DNA from: Opitutaceae bacterium
Lineage (GTDB): Bacteria; Verrucomicrobiota; Verrucomicrobiae; Opitutales; Opitutaceae
NCBI GenBank assembly: GCA_031266495.1
Contig: JAISAX010000017.1
Span: 1-5,500, forward strand
Length of the DNA stretch: 5,500 nt
Reading direction: 5' to 3'
This document shows positions 5,401 to 5,500 of the stretch, piece by piece. The number at the start of each line of letters is the position of its first letter. Position 1 is the first letter of the stretch. The position numbers and the translations under genes were made by a program. Under the pieces are notes generated by a model. It saw only the letters and a list, made by a program, of their open reading frames with translations, searched no databases and was not told where the DNA came from.

Positions 5401-5500
5401 GAACAGGGGGGGGGGGGAGGAGAGTGCGGCGGGGGCGGGGCGGGGGGCGGCCGGCGCCTGGGGGCGGGGCGGGGGGGGGGGGTGGGGGGGCGCCGAGGGG
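5401..5500. other. Extremely G-rich low-complexity end of the window
   Basis: Of these 100 bases, 74 are G, including two runs of 12 G (5406-5417 and 5471-5482) and several of 4-7. No gene is supported. Such strong single-base skew at the very end is typical of poor-quality read or contig ends, especially poly-G errors. If real, it would have high potential for G-quadruplex formation on the plus strand. I favour the artefact explanation. Confidence 0.6.

Noticed and set aside
5330..5500. Minus-strand frame open from the window edge, ending in TGA (5332-5330) just before the rsmE start, possible tail of an upstream gene
   Set aside because: Its length comes mainly from the G-rich tract read as poly-proline, which has no stops in any minus frame. 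The final 20 or so residues match nothing I recognise, and the tract itself is suspect.
1..5500. CRISPR array, tRNA, insertion sequence or transposase
   Set aside because: No regularly spaced direct repeats with spacers, no cloverleaf, and no transposase-like coding or terminal repeats were found on either strand.

Overview
The window is GC-rich and gene-dense and reads as a bacterial chromosome. It probably comes from a member of the Verrucomicrobiota, with Opitutaceae-like relatives the best guess. The reasons are a PEP-CTERM-type sorting tail ending in an arginine cluster on a large repetitive exported protein, an ECF sigma factor overlapping a protein with an ERPPGEFW-type N-terminus, and the style of the RsmE protein. 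This placement is inference from sequence style, since no search could be run.

Layout. Bases 1-268 hold no convincing gene. They contain several small inverted repeats, including a perfect 11-bp hairpin that ends 14 nt before the first start codon. Bases 269-2437 (+) encode a 722-residue exported protein. It has a signal peptide, a beta-helix-like section with chlamydial Pmp-style GGAI and FxxN repeats, a second section resembling autotransporter passenger strands, and a C-terminal PEP-CTERM-like tail whose signature reads P-E-L instead of P-E-P. After 51 bp comes an ECF sigma factor (2489-3127, +). Its stop overlaps the start of a single-span membrane protein (3124-4308, +), which is probably the sigma factor's regulator and has a very long Pro/Ala-rich outer segment. 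That gene contains a run of 16 C at 3629-3644. A 145-bp convergent spacer follows, holding a large hairpin (4337-4435) built from three 10-bp repeats per arm. On the opposite strand lies rsmE (4454-5326), a 16S rRNA m3U1498 methyltransferase with a low-complexity insertion. The last 100 bases are 74% G and may be an assembly-end artefact.

How the parts may work together. The sigma gene and its membrane partner form a translationally coupled pair, as expected for a cell-envelope signalling switch. The surface-protein gene immediately upstream is on the same strand with no visible terminator between, so it may share transcripts with the pair or be one of its targets; this is not proven. rsmE is an unrelated housekeeping gene transcribed toward them. 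No wholly new multi-gene system is evident. The most notable items are the convergent hairpin whose wobble pairs favour one strand, the poly-C tract that could switch the membrane regulator off, and the Pmp-like repeat protein carrying an altered PEP-CTERM tail.
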